Shown here: positions 41,391-49,750 of the stretch, piece after piece | How the letters are laid out: every line of letters begins with the position of its first letter | Numbering within the stretch: position 1 is the first letter of the stretch | NCBI RefSeq assembly: GCF_022678645.1 | Contig: NZ_JALBWV010000039.1 | Span: forward strand, 19,695-83,694 | DNA from: Saccharopolyspora soli | GTDB lineage: Bacteria > Actinomycetota > Actinomycetes > Mycobacteriales > Pseudonocardiaceae | Reading direction: 5' to 3' | DNA: 64,000 nt | Notes under the pieces: generated by a model | Told to the model about the DNA's origin: nothing | The model's input: only the letters and a program-made list of their open reading frames with translations | Databases searched by the model: none | Made by a program: the position numbers and the translations under genes

Positions 41391-41794
41391 CCGCAGTCGA
41401 CCACGAGCAACTGGTGGCCCGCATGCCCTTCGCGGTGGCGCTGGGCGTGCGGATCAACTCCGTGAACGCCGAAGAAGTCCGCGGCCACCTGGACTGGGCG
41501 GCCGAACGCTGCACGTCAGGGGGAGTGCTGCACGGGGGAGCGGTCATGGCGCTGGCTGACTCGATCGGCGCGATCTGCGCCTTCCTCAACCTGCCCGAAG
41601 GCGCGCACACCGCCACGATCGAGTCGAAGACCAACTTCTTCCGCGCGGTGCGCGAGGGCACGCTGCACGCGGTCAGCCGACCACTGCACGTGGGCCGCAC
41701 GAACATCGCCGTGCAGACCGAACTGCTCGACGCCGCCGGACGCCGCGTCGGTCACACCACGCAGACCCAAGCCGTGCTGTCCACGAACAGCTAG
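41387..41794 (+). CDS. PaaI-type hotdog thioesterase
   Basis: A 135-residue hotdog-fold protein with GGVLHGGAVMALADSIGAICA followed by ESKTNFFRAVREG, the PaaI/4-hydroxybenzoyl-CoA thioesterase II pattern. It hydrolyses acyl- or aryl-CoA esters. It is translationally coupled to the BKACE gene. Confidence 0.88.
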   Translation: MTAVDHEQLVARMPFAVALGVRINSVNAEEVRGHLDWAAERCTSGGVLHGGAVMALADSIGAICAFLNLPEGAHTATIESKTNFFRAVREGTLHAVSRPLHVGRTNIAVQTELLDAAGRRVGHTTQTQAVLSTNS

Positions 41795-41816
41795 CCACTA
41801 TATTTCCCATTGGCTA
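41792..41816. promoter_or_regulatory. Operator/promoter of the second ArsR-SRPBCC pair
   Basis: TAGCCA (41792-41797) and TGGCTA (41811-41816) form a dyad with a 13-bp spacer. TATATT at 41815-41820 could be the -10 box. The GTG start at 41827 lies 6 bp later, so the mRNA may be leaderless. Confidence 0.6.
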
Positions 41817-41826
41817 TATTGATGGT

Positions 41827-42153
41827 GTGGCAAGCACCTTCGAAGTCCTCGCCGAACCACACCGCCGGGACATCCTCGACCTGCTGCGCACCGGCGAACG
41901 CGCAGTCGGCGACCTCGTGGACCAGCTGCCGCTGAGCCAACCCACGGTCTCCAAACACCTCAAAGTGCTGCGCGAAGCGGGCCTGGTCGAAGTCCGCCAG
42001 GACGCACAACGCCGCTGGTACCGACTGCGCCTGGAACCTCTGGCCGAGATCGACACCTGGCTCGCACCCTACCGCCGGATGTGGCAAGACCGGCTCGACG
42101 CCCTGGAACGCCACCTCGACACCATGCCCGACCCGAAGGACCCCCAACCATGA
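41827..42153 (+). CDS. ArsR-family transcriptional regulator
   Basis: A 108-residue winged-helix protein: FEVLAEPHRRDILDLLRTG, then AVGDLVDQLPLSQPTVSKHLKVLREAG and a wing ending RRWYRL. Metal ligands are absent. Its stop overlaps the ATG of the double-SRPBCC gene (ATGA). It likely represses the operon through the dyad at 41792-41816. Confidence 0.92.
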   Translation: MASTFEVLAEPHRRDILDLLRTGERAVGDLVDQLPLSQPTVSKHLKVLREAGLVEVRQDAQRRWYRLRLEPLAEIDTWLAPYRRMWQDRLDALERHLDTMPDPKDPQP

Positions 42154-43085
42154 ACACCACCATCACCATGATCGGCGACCGCCCGGTACTGCACCTGCAA
42201 CGCCTCCTGCACCACCCACCGGAGAAGGTCTGGCAGGCCATCACCGACCCCGCCGAACTCGCCCACTGGTTCCCAGCCCGCATCGACTTCGACCAACCCG
42301 TCATCGGCGCACCGATGCGCTTCACCTTCGAAGGCTCCGACCAATCCGACGAAGGCGAAATCCTGGAGATCGACCCGCCGAAGGTCTTCGCCTTCCGCTG
42401 GAGCGAAGACGTCATCCGCTGCGAACTGCTCCCACGCCCCGAAGGCTGCCTGCTGGTGTTCAACCACACCCTGCGCGGCCCCGACAGCGACCGCCCATCG
42501 GCCGCCCGCCACGCCGCGGGCTGGGACGCCTGCCTGGACGCCCTGACCACCCGACTGGAGGACGGCACCACCGCCGAATTCTCCATGCAGACCTGGTTCG
42601 AACGCACCGAGGCGTACATCGAACAATTCGGCCTCGCCGAAGGCCAACTGCACACCACCGAGGACGGCTGGACGATCCACTTCGAACGCGACCTCGTCCA
42701 ACCACTCGAACAGGTCTGGGCACTGCTCACCGAAGGCACCGAACCCGCACCTGGCGCCGAACCACCACTGCAGACCACCCACGGCTACGGACAGACCGGC
42801 GCACTCACCACCGTCGATGCCCCGCACGTCCTGGAATACACCTGGCAGCCCGCCGGAACCGTGCGCTTCCAACTCCGCGCCCAGCACCCGATCGGCACCC
42901 GCCTGACGCTGACCCACACCGTGCCCACCAACCAAGCCGCCGACCGAGCGACCCTGCTGGCAGCCTGGCAAACCCACCTGGAACTGCTGTTCGCCGCACT
43001 GCACGGCGACATCCGCTGCCCCTGGCCAGCGGAACGAACCGAACACCTGCGCAAGCACTACACCCAGTACCTCGACCTGGACTGA
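42150..43085 (+). CDS. Tandem SRPBCC (AHSA1-like) protein with two domains
   Basis: A 311-residue protein made of two AHSA1-like units. The first is at 15-155 (LLHHPPEKVWQAITDPAELAHW, FRWSEDVIRCEL). The second is at about 185-305 (FERDLVQPLEQVWALLTEG, VLEYTWQPAGTVRFQL). Single-domain versions are the rule, so this is a fusion or internal duplication. The cavity fold suggests binding of a hydrophobic ligand. It is coupled to the ArsR regulator. Confidence 0.85.
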   Translation: MNTTITMIGDRPVLHLQRLLHHPPEKVWQAITDPAELAHWFPARIDFDQPVIGAPMRFTFEGSDQSDEGEILEIDPPKVFAFRWSEDVIRCELLPRPEGCLLVFNHTLRGPDSDRPSAARHAAGWDACLDALTTRLEDGTTAEFSMQTWFERTEAYIEQFGLAEGQLHTTEDGWTIHFERDLVQPLEQVWALLTEGTEPAPGAEPPLQTTHGYGQTGALTTVDAPHVLEYTWQPAGTVRFQLRAQHPIGTRLTLTHTVPTNQAADRATLLAAWQTHLELLFAALHGDIRCPWPAERTEHLRKHYTQYLDLD

Positions 43086-43318
43086 GGAGCGAAGGGCACC
43101 TCCTGCCGAGTGAGTCCTTTGTATTAGGGGCCAATGGGGGCCTGCGCCGACAGACCAAGGGGCGGCCCCCGTTGAACGGCCGAATCCGCAGTTGCGCGTC
43201 TCGCGACAGGACTAATCCGCAAATGCGGGTGAATTCGAGCGATCTGGCCGTGTATGCGGATCGTGATGCCCCCTTGTGGTCGATGTGTCGGTGGAGGTGC
43301 TCGCTTTACCGTGGGCGC

Positions 43319-43847
43319 ATGGAGCCGTCCGCCAGGGGTGTCGGAGAGCCGGAGATTCCGGCCCAACGCGCTGAGCTGGGGCCAAGACAGGTGCTGATCG
43401 CGGGTGATGTGGGGTCCGTCCTCGGGTGCTGGAGACCGCCGAGCTCGACGCGCGAGCGCGCTGCGAGCAGGAGGTCCACTACGTCACCCGGCGTCGTCGG
43501 GAAGTGCACCTTGTGCGGGGGGTTCCGCTGTATGAGGTGCTGGCGGAGATCCCTCCCGGTTGGATCAGCGGCACAAGATGGGTCAGCTCAACGTGATCGT
43601 GCTTGCTTTGTCCGAGGACAGGTTCCAGGTGGTGTTGTCCCTGGCGGAGATCGACCCGGAGTTCGGCGCGTGTGCCGCGCTGTTGGCCACCCGCTACAAC
43701 GGTCGTGCGTTGACCCGGCCGACCTTGGTGATGCCCTGCGATGGGCGGGCCAGCCGCTATGTGCGGGGGCTGTGCCAGTTGCGGCTGCGCAGCGTCGCTC
43801 CGTCGGGCGCGGTCACTGAGCCGGAGGAGCGCGGCGCCGCGCGGTGA
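43319..43847 (+). pseudogene. Molybdopterin-binding oxidoreductase remnant with two frameshifts
   Basis: Three consecutive frames together read like a small sulfite-oxidase-type molybdopterin domain: QVLIAGDVGSVL, then EQEVHYVTRRRREVHLVRGVPLYEVLAE, then LNVIVLALSEDRFQVVLSLAEIDPEFGACAALLATRYNGRALTRPTLVMPCDGRASRYVRG in pieces. Frame changes lie near 43420 and near 43560. The long, conserved segments show recent decay. The 3' end overlaps a small minus-strand membrane-protein frame. Confidence 0.7.
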
Positions 43848-44022
43848 AATTCCGGAGTTCGAGCTCGGATGTCGCGATGACCGATGTGGACGGTCGGGAA
43901 CGTCCAGTAGCGAAAACGCCTGCGGTGATGGCGATCAGTGTTGCGCCGACAAGGCTTACGGTGGCGGCGATTTTCGCGACGGGGAACAGGACGGATAAGA
44001 GTGCGTTGATGACGGTTTTCAT
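43813..44022 (-). CDS. Possible small membrane protein under a perfect dyad
   Basis: A 69-residue frame with one or two hydrophobic helices (ALLSVLFPVAKIAATVSLVG, LIAITAGVFATG). Its ATG 44022 is 4 bp from a perfect 12-bp dyad. It overlaps the molybdopterin pseudogene by 35 bp. No family is recognised; the hydrophobic composition and the dyad argue that it is real. Confidence 0.45.
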   Translation of the reverse strand: MKTVINALLSVLFPVAKIAATVSLVGATLIAITAGVFATGRSRPSTSVIATSELELRNFTARRRAPPAQ

Positions 44023-44025
44023 GGT

Positions 44026-44051
44026 GTTTCATAGGTGGTCACCTATGAAAC
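44026..44051. promoter_or_regulatory. Perfect 12-bp dyad GTTTCATAGGTG/CACCTATGAAAC
   Basis: Two perfect 12-bp arms are separated by GT. Regulator and target are unknown; the only adjacent frame is the 69-residue membrane protein. Confidence 0.6.
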
Positions 44052-44386
44052 GCAGCCAGCGTCACACGACGCTGTACGGCCGCGGGCGTCCACCAATCGC
44101 CTCGGTCATCCGCGCGGACTCGTCGAAGGATCGCTGCACGCGCTTACGGCTGAACACGGGGGACGGCACTGGAATACGGCAGAAAGACACCGCGGGGCTG
44201 CGCACTGACCAGCGCCTGGACCTCAGCGCACCACCGACCCCGCCCAGCGGCCAAGAAGATCAGGGCCGGCAGCGCTCACCTCCGCCGCCGAAGCCAGATG
44301 GATCGTCGTCGCGCCAGATCCAGAGGGAAGCGGACGAGAAGGCCCCGAGGGCCGTCCGTCCGTCCGTGAAACGTCTGCTCCTGGCA
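44052..44386. other. No gene identified
   Basis: About 335 bp without a convincing gene. A minus-strand stretch reads GATTIHLASAAEVSAAGPDL, faintly like an SDR C-terminus, and may be another remnant. Confidence 0.4.
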
Positions 44387-44422
44387 CGCTTGGGCCGGAA
44401 CAGGGCGGTTCCGGCCCAAGCG
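44387..44422 (-). terminator. Terminator of the NmrA-like gene
   Basis: A perfect 15-bp stem (44387-44401, 44408-44422) with a 6-nt loop lies 27 bp behind the minus-strand stop at 44450. Confidence 0.75.
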
Positions 44423-44449
44423 TCCTGCCCAGCATGGAATCCCTGAGAG

Positions 44450-45358
44450 TTAGGCCGGGGGTGCGGCCGTGCGGACGAAGTCGATCACCGAAGCCGGCGT
44501 GATCTGCGGGTACCTGTCGTTGTCGAGGGCGTCGAACTTGGCCTTTCCGGTCACCATGCACCACTGGTACTGGAGAGCGACGTAGTCGAACGGGTTCTGG
44601 GTTCGGGCGGCTTGGCGTTCGATCTCCGCGCGCAACTCGTCGGCGGTGCCGAGGTGCCGCAGCTCCAGGGTGCGGCCTGAGCCGCGCTGGACGGCCTCGT
44701 GGAACCGCCGCATCGACAGCACTTCACCGACGAAACGCAGTGTGCCGATGGCCTTCGGGTCGAGGGCGACGGCGGCGGTGTAGGCGGCGGTATCGGGCAC
44801 CGAGGTCAGGTCGAGCGGCTGATCGGGGTCGCCCCAGTGCGACAGGGTGCCCCGATCCCAGTCGATTAGCCCCATGAAACCGACCATCACTTCGTAGAAC
44901 GCGCCGTTGAGCACGGAGATCACCTCAAGGCCAGCGTGGGCGTACTCGGCGGCGGCCCGGCGACGCCAGTCGATCATGAAGTTGTCGCCGTCCTCCAGCT
45001 TGGTCACGTCGATGGCGAAGTCGGAGGGGATGAACCGGCAGGCACCGGCCTTCGCGGCGGCGTGCGCCAAGTTGGCCTGGCCGTCCACGATCACCTCGGG
45101 GCCACCTTGCACGGCCGAGATGACGGTAGCGGCGTCGCCGACGGCCTCGGCCAGCGCCTCGGCCGGGTCGGTGACGTCGCCCTCGACCACCTCCAGGCCG
45201 CGCGACCGCAGCGCTGCGAGCGCGGCCTTCTTGTCCGCGTCGGCACCGGGCCGCACCAGGGCCCGGACGGGCGCGCCCCGGTCGAGAAGGGCGCTGATGA
45301 TCTGGCTTCCGAGCAGTCCCGTGGCACCGGCCACGAAGACCTTGGGGGGAATGGACAC
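44450..45358 (-). CDS. NmrA-like NAD(P)-binding protein (atypical SDR)
   Basis: A 302-residue protein with the N-terminal motif VFVAGATGLLGSQII, VRALVRPGAD and VEGDVTDPAEALAEAV, followed by FIPSDFAIDVTKLEDG. This is the isoflavone-reductase/NmrA branch, acting as a reductase or NADP sensor. GTG 45358 has AGGAG at suitable distance. It is the last gene of a MarR-oxidoreductase group and may detoxify quinones or aldehydes. Confidence 0.87.
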   Translation of the reverse strand: MSIPPKVFVAGATGLLGSQIISALLDRGAPVRALVRPGADADKKAALAALRSRGLEVVEGDVTDPAEALAEAVGDAATVISAVQGGPEVIVDGQANLAHAAAKAGACRFIPSDFAIDVTKLEDGDNFMIDWRRRAAAEYAHAGLEVISVLNGAFYEVMVGFMGLIDWDRGTLSHWGDPDQPLDLTSVPDTAAYTAAVALDPKAIGTLRFVGEVLSMRRFHEAVQRGSGRTLELRHLGTADELRAEIERQAARTQNPFDYVALQYQWCMVTGKAKFDALDNDRYPQITPASVIDFVRTAAPPA

Positions 45359-45444
45359 GCTCTGACTCCTTGTTCGGAAACAAATCGGTACTTCACCCAG
45401 GCCGGTAACGGCTCTTGGGCGTCTTTGGGGAGTCCGCACAGGAC

Positions 45445-46413
45445 TCAGGGAATGAGCAGGGTCTTGCCGAGCGTGTCGCGCGCCTCGACGGCGGCGTGCG
45501 CGTCGGCTGCTTTCTCCAGGGGGAACCGCTGACCGATCACCGGCGTGAACCGACCGGCGGCGGCCAGGCCGAGCACCTCGGTCACCAACTCGCGGGCGAA
45601 GGCGGGCCGGTTCCAGATGAGGCCCGCGCTGAATCCGCTGACGGTCAGGCCCCGGCCCATCAGCTCCATGGGCGCGACCTCCAGCGGCGCGCCGCTGGAG
45701 AAGCCGAACACGACCTGCCGGCCGGAGCCCGGGGTAAGCAGCCCGAACGCCTCCTGTCCGAGCGTCCCGCCGATGTGGTCGAACACCACCTCCACCGAAC
45801 CGCCCACCGCCTCGCGGACCCGATCGGTCCAGCCGGGCAGCGAGTAGTCAACGACATGGCCGGCGCCCAGCCCGGTGACGAGGTCGAGCTTGCGTTCGCC
45901 ACGCGCCGCTCCGACGACCGTCGCGCCCGCGCGGGTGAGCAACTGCACCAGAACCGTGCCGACGGCACCGGCGGCGGCCTGAACCAGCACACGATCACCA
46001 GCGGCCACCCGCGCCGCACGAATCAGACCCTGGGCGGTGGCCCCGTACCGGTAGAGCGCGACGGCGTCGTGCAGGCCGAGCCCCGCCGGAATCGGGATGA
46101 GCGAATCGGCGGGTACGGCGGCTATTTCGGCGTACCCGCCCGTCCCCGAGGTGCTGGCAAGGACCCGAGTGCCGACGAGGGCGGGATCACCTCCGGGGCC
46201 GACCTCCTTGACCTCTCCAGCGATCTCCTTGCCGAGAACGACCGGCAGGCCGGCGCCGCGCAACGCTCCCGAGCGCACCTGGGTCTCCAGAAACTGGACG
46301 CCGACGGCGGCCACCCGCACGGTGACCTGCCCCGCCCCCGGCCGAGGTTCGGGCACCTCCCCGATGGTCAAACGGGCCGGTGGCCCGAATTCACGCAGCA
46401 CAACAGCACGCAT
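45445..46413 (-). CDS. Quinone oxidoreductase-like (zeta-crystallin type MDR)
   Basis: A 322-residue zinc-less MDR enzyme. MRAVVLREFGPPARLTIGEV opens the protein, VLVQAAAGAVGTVLVQLL is the NADPH-binding loop, and VFDHIGGTLGQEAF follows. It reduces quinones or enones with NADPH. It lies 53 bp downstream of a MarR gene whose operator is at 46964-46987, so it is probably induced by the same signal. Confidence 0.9.
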   Translation of the reverse strand: MRAVVLREFGPPARLTIGEVPEPRPGAGQVTVRVAAVGVQFLETQVRSGALRGAGLPVVLGKEIAGEVKEVGPGGDPALVGTRVLASTSGTGGYAEIAAVPADSLIPIPAGLGLHDAVALYRYGATAQGLIRAARVAAGDRVLVQAAAGAVGTVLVQLLTRAGATVVGAARGERKLDLVTGLGAGHVVDYSLPGWTDRVREAVGGSVEVVFDHIGGTLGQEAFGLLTPGSGRQVVFGFSSGAPLEVAPMELMGRGLTVSGFSAGLIWNRPAFARELVTEVLGLAAAGRFTPVIGQRFPLEKAADAHAAVEARDTLGKTLLIP

Positions 46414-46466
46414 GGCGCTCACTCCGTTCAATCGGCGACGCACAGCCCGGCGGACCGGCGGTGAAG

Positions 46467-46943
46467 TCATGCGCCTTTCTTGATCGCCTCGGCGAAGGCG
46501 GCGAGACCGTCGGCCAGATGCTCGATGTCGGACGGTTCCCAGCCCTCCATGAGGGCGGCGACGGCGGTCGTCCGGGCCTTCCAGAGCTCGCGGATAGCGA
46601 GCTTGCCCTCCCGAGTGGCACTCACCAACTGCGCCCGGGCGTCGGCCGGGTCGAGCTGCCGCTCGATGAACCCGCGCGACTCCAAGCGCTTGGCGGGGGG
46701 CGAGAGCGTGGACTTGTCCACCTCCATCAGCTCGGCCAGGACCGACAGCCGCACCGGCGCGTGCAGGGAGATCTGCGCGAGCAGCGTGTAGTCCCCCAGC
46801 GACAGCTCCAGCCCGGAGGCCGCCATGATCCGTCGCCGCGTTGCCGGGGCGAACATCCAGTTGCCCACCGTTGCCAGCGCCGCCGCCACCCGATCGGTGG
46901 TTTCCCGCTGCCGGTCGTCCCCGTTCCCCGCCGTACGTTCCAT
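46467..46943 (-). CDS. MarR-family regulator
   Basis: A 158-residue protein: LELSLGDYTLLAQISLH, then RLSVLAELMEVDKSTLSPPAKRLESRGFI and the wing DPADARAQLVSATREG. The start is ATG 46943. A 9-bp dyad 21 bp upstream is its likely autoregulatory site and may also serve the divergent monooxygenase gene. Confidence 0.92.
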   Translation of the reverse strand: MERTAGNGDDRQRETTDRVAAALATVGNWMFAPATRRRIMAASGLELSLGDYTLLAQISLHAPVRLSVLAELMEVDKSTLSPPAKRLESRGFIERQLDPADARAQLVSATREGKLAIRELWKARTTAVAALMEGWEPSDIEHLADGLAAFAEAIKKGA

Positions 46944-46963
46944 CCCGGCACCCCCACCTTGAT

Positions 46964-46987
46964 TAGTTGGTTGGTCAAAACCAACTA
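46964..46987. promoter_or_regulatory. MarR operator
   Basis: TAGTTGGTT-ggtcaa-AACCAACTA is a perfect 9-bp dyad in the divergent region between the MarR gene and the ABM monooxygenase. Confidence 0.75.
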
Positions 46988-47175
46988 TATAGGAGGCGCG
47001 ACGGTCCATGCAAGTGCATTCACCTGTCGCGGCTCCCGGCATGGACGCGGCTGGGAAAACCAGCGGCCTCAGCGTGGAACCCGACGCGCCGCCATGCGAC
47101 GCCTTCGATGCGGCTTTTAGGATCATGGGCGTTCATGCGAAAGCCGATGTCTCGCTGCAGAATGGAGTGCCCGCG

Positions 47176-47508
47176 ATGATCTTCATCACGGCCAAGTTCC
47201 GAATCCGGCCCGAAGATGCCGACAGGTGGCCGGAGATCGCCGAGGAGTTCACCCAGGCGACCCGTGCCGAACCGGGCTGCCTGTGGTTCGACTGGTCGCG
47301 CAGCATCGCCGATCCCACCGAGTACGTCCTGGTCGAGGCATTCCGCGATGACGACGCCGGAGCGGCCCACGTGCAGTCCGAGCACTTCAAGAAGGCCCAG
47401 CAGACGCTGCCACCACACCTGGTCGAAACCCCGCGGATCGTGAACACGACGGTGCCCCAACAGGACTGGTCACTGCTCGGCGAGATGGCCGTGCCCGAAA
47501 AGAGCTGA
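47176..47508 (+). CDS. Antibiotic biosynthesis monooxygenase-domain protein (YgiN-like)
   Basis: A 110-residue ABM-fold protein: FITAKFRIRPEDADRWPEIA, then EPGCLWFDWSRSIADPTEYVLVEAFRDDDAG and HFKKAQQTLP. Such proteins act as quinol monooxygenases or heme/quinone-handling enzymes without cofactors. GGAG at 47164 supports ATG 47176. The MarR dyad lies 190 bp upstream, and the quinone oxidoreductase on the other side suggests a quinone-stress regulon. Confidence 0.88.
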   Translation: MIFITAKFRIRPEDADRWPEIAEEFTQATRAEPGCLWFDWSRSIADPTEYVLVEAFRDDDAGAAHVQSEHFKKAQQTLPPHLVETPRIVNTTVPQQDWSLLGEMAVPEKS

Positions 47509-47581
47509 TCAACACCTCCGAAAACGCCGCACGGCCGCATACCCGAAACCTGGGCGGGGGAGAGCTAGCAGTTCGCGCCGG

Positions 47582-47633
47582 TTGACATGCAGCCGGTTGG
47601 CTGCCTATATTTCAGGCAGCCAACCGGCTGCAT
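47582..47633 (+). promoter_or_regulatory. Promoter overlaid by a 19-bp dyad, third ArsR-SRPBCC unit
   Basis: TTGACA (47582-47587) and TATATT (47606-47611) with an 18-bp spacer form a near-consensus promoter. A perfect 19-bp dyad (47587-47605 and 47615-47633) covers spacer and start region. Each arm also contains its own small dyad GCAGCC-GGTT-GGCTGC, so two repressor dimers may bind. Confidence 0.85.
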
Positions 47634-47651
47634 ATTTTGGGATGGCACGAC

Positions 47652-48437
47652 ATGGACGAGGTGTTCAAGGCACTGGCCGATGCCAGCCGCCGCCGACTGC
47701 TCGACAGCCTTAACGCACGCAACGGGCAGAGCCTGCGCGAACTGTGTGCGGGACTGGACATGGCCCGGCAGTCCGTCAGCAAACACATCGCAGTGCTGGC
47801 AGCAGCCGATCTGGTGACCACCACGTGGCGGGGCCGGGAAAAGCTGCACTACCTCAACGCAGCACCGATCAACGCCATCGCCGACCGCTGGATCAACCAG
47901 TACGACCGCGAACGAGCACGCGCACTCGCGGACCTGAAGACCGCATTGGAGCAACAACCCATGAGCAACACCGAATTCGTCTACAAGACCTACATCAAGA
48001 CCACGCCGCAACGCCTCTGGCAAGCCCTGACCGACCCGGCCTTCACCCGCCGCTACTGGGGAGTGGCCTTCGACACCGACTGGCAGGCCGGGTCGCCGAT
48101 GACCTGGGAAGAACACGGCGCCAAGACCACCAACCCCGGCCAGGTCGTGCTCGAATCCGAGCCCTACCGGAAGCTCTCCTACACCTGGCACACCTTCACA
48201 CCGGAATGGGCCGAAGCAGTCGGAGTCAGCGAGGAAGTGCTGGCCAAGATCGCCGACGAACCCCGTTCGAAGGTGACCTTCGAAATCGAACCGGTCGGCG
48301 ACATGGTGAAACTGACCGTGGTCCACGACGGCTTCGAACCCGACAGCACCGTGCTGACCATGATCAGCGAAGGCTGGCCCGAACTCCTGTCCAGCCTGAA
48401 AACCCTGCTCGAAACAGGCGAAACCCTACCCAGCTGA
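47652..48437 (+). CDS. ArsR-SRPBCC fusion protein
   Basis: A 261-residue protein fusing two functions that are separate genes elsewhere in this window. Residues 1-100 are an ArsR winged helix (FKALADASRRRLLDSL, LDMARQSVSKHIAVLAAADLV, REKLHYLN). Residues about 115-255 are an AHSA1-like SRPBCC domain (IKTTPQRLWQALTDPAFTRRYWG). The ligand could thus be sensed by the same chain that binds DNA. The start is ATG 47652. The dyad-covered promoter just upstream suggests autorepression. Confidence 0.9.
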   Translation: MDEVFKALADASRRRLLDSLNARNGQSLRELCAGLDMARQSVSKHIAVLAAADLVTTTWRGREKLHYLNAAPINAIADRWINQYDRERARALADLKTALEQQPMSNTEFVYKTYIKTTPQRLWQALTDPAFTRRYWGVAFDTDWQAGSPMTWEEHGAKTTNPGQVVLESEPYRKLSYTWHTFTPEWAEAVGVSEEVLAKIADEPRSKVTFEIEPVGDMVKLTVVHDGFEPDSTVLTMISEGWPELLSSLKTLLETGETLPS

Positions 48438-48557
48438 TCACATCTCCGCACCGGAGGTGCTCATGATCGGACGCACTTCCACCGCAGCGAAGGGAATGCG
48501 TGCCGCGATCTCCGCAGCACGCTCCAAGCTCTCGCCGTCCACCACGACATAGCCGCC
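48438..48557 (-). pseudogene. C-terminal fragment of a YCII-related protein
   Basis: A minus-strand frame reads GGYVVVDGESLERAAEIAAR, then VEVRPIMSTSGAEM and stop at 48438. This is the usual C-terminus of DGPF/YCII proteins (sigma-factor partners). The N-terminal two thirds are missing, with an in-frame TAG at the border, next to the VOC gene. Confidence 0.65.
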
Positions 48558-48560
48558 CGA

Positions 48561-48965
48561 CTACCTCCCCGAAGACTTCGCCGAAGGCCCGGCGACACCA
48601 ACGACGTTGCCCTCGGGGTCGACGAACTGCCCGACCGCGAAATCCCCGCCAGAATCCGGCTCGGGGCCCATCAGGCGCTTCCCACCGAGGCTCTCCGCCT
48701 TCCGAAGCGCCGCCTCGACGTCGGGAACGCCCACGTAGAACAGGACTGCGGGCTGGTGGCCCGGCCCACCACCGACCCCGCCGTTGATCCCGTCGCCCTC
48801 GCCGGTCGTGCTCCCGTCGACGAATCCGTACATGCCCTGCTGAGACACCTTCTCTGTGATCGCGTCACCCGTGCTGAACGCCCAGCCGAACAGCTCACCG
48901 TAGTAGCCGCGGAGCTTGGCGGGATCACTCCCGATGATCTCGAAGTGCACCACTGGCCATCCCAT
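48561..48965 (-). CDS. VOC family protein
   Basis: A 134-residue glyoxalase-fold protein with VVHFEIIGSDPAKLRGYYGELFGWAF, then VLFYVGVPDVEAALRKAESLGG and QFVDPEGNVVGVAG. ATG 48965 follows AAAGGGA. The reaction is unknown. It is next to a YCII fragment, as often seen in accessory regions with sigma-linked enzymes. Confidence 0.88.
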   Translation of the reverse strand: MGWPVVHFEIIGSDPAKLRGYYGELFGWAFSTGDAITEKVSQQGMYGFVDGSTTGEGDGINGGVGGGPGHQPAVLFYVGVPDVEAALRKAESLGGKRLMGPEPDSGGDFAVGQFVDPEGNVVGVAGPSAKSSGR

Positions 48966-49247
48966 GATCAATCCCTTTCCACGCCGATACCCTCCAGATG
49001 GGCCCTAACTCGGAGGTCGGAGCAGAAGCCCCGATCTCGACATCCCACGCAAGAAAATCTCGCAGCATCGCCGCAGGCACCCGAAGAGGGGCGATTCGAC
49101 GACGAGCCCGCCAACCGGCGAGCAGAACGTGGCGAGAGGAGGACCGCCGCGTGCATCCATTAGACGTCGGCGGAGGTAGCGATGGGGCAGTGGCCCAGCT
49201 CTGCGTCACTGATCCATCCAGTGAGGCACGCAGACCATTTACTTAAC

Positions 49248-49261
49248 ATAATGTACATTAT
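49248..49261. promoter_or_regulatory. Orphan palindrome ATAATGTACATTAT
   Basis: A perfect 14-bp palindrome in AT-rich surroundings, without a gene within 280 bp on either side. Confidence 0.45.
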
Positions 49262-49750
49262 CGGCATTCTATCGATCTGCGGTGATGGACGAGAGTGGCG
49301 CCTTTTGGGTGGCTATGACGACGCCTGGCGCATCCACCCAAGAAGCCTGTCGCGCATGGCAGTCCGGCCGACACCTCGCATGCGCCCGACGACGCAGCGA
49401 CGTCGCGGGCCGCGTGGGCAGGCGGACCGGTCCTGCCGACACCGATGCCTTTTCGGTCGCGAACTTCCAGGTTGGGCTTCCCCGCCTTAATAACGTCACA
49501 GTGACGAATATCGGTGGGGTTCCCGGGTTTGCTGGTCGACTGCCGTGTGGCAACGTTGAACAGTCACCAGGCCCGGCAACACCGATGTTGATCTCACAAG
49601 GCATCGAGTCGGGTCGGCCGGTCCGTCGATGTCGTGTTGTTCTGCGGGTGAGCTTCGCAAGTTGATCAGCTGGGCGACCCGGAGGTTTCAACGTCAGCGG
49701 CCCCAGCTGCTACCCCTCCGAGCCTGGCCGCATACCCAAGCTCTTTCTCC

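Noticed and set aside
43844..44446. 200-codon plus-strand frame
   Set aside because: Low-complexity basic/proline-rich translation without motifs, running across a dyad and a pseudogene end.
49282..49665. 127-codon frame in the gene-free region
   Set aside because: No family motif, no good ribosome site and composition unlike neighbouring proteins; a palindrome upstream alone is not enough.
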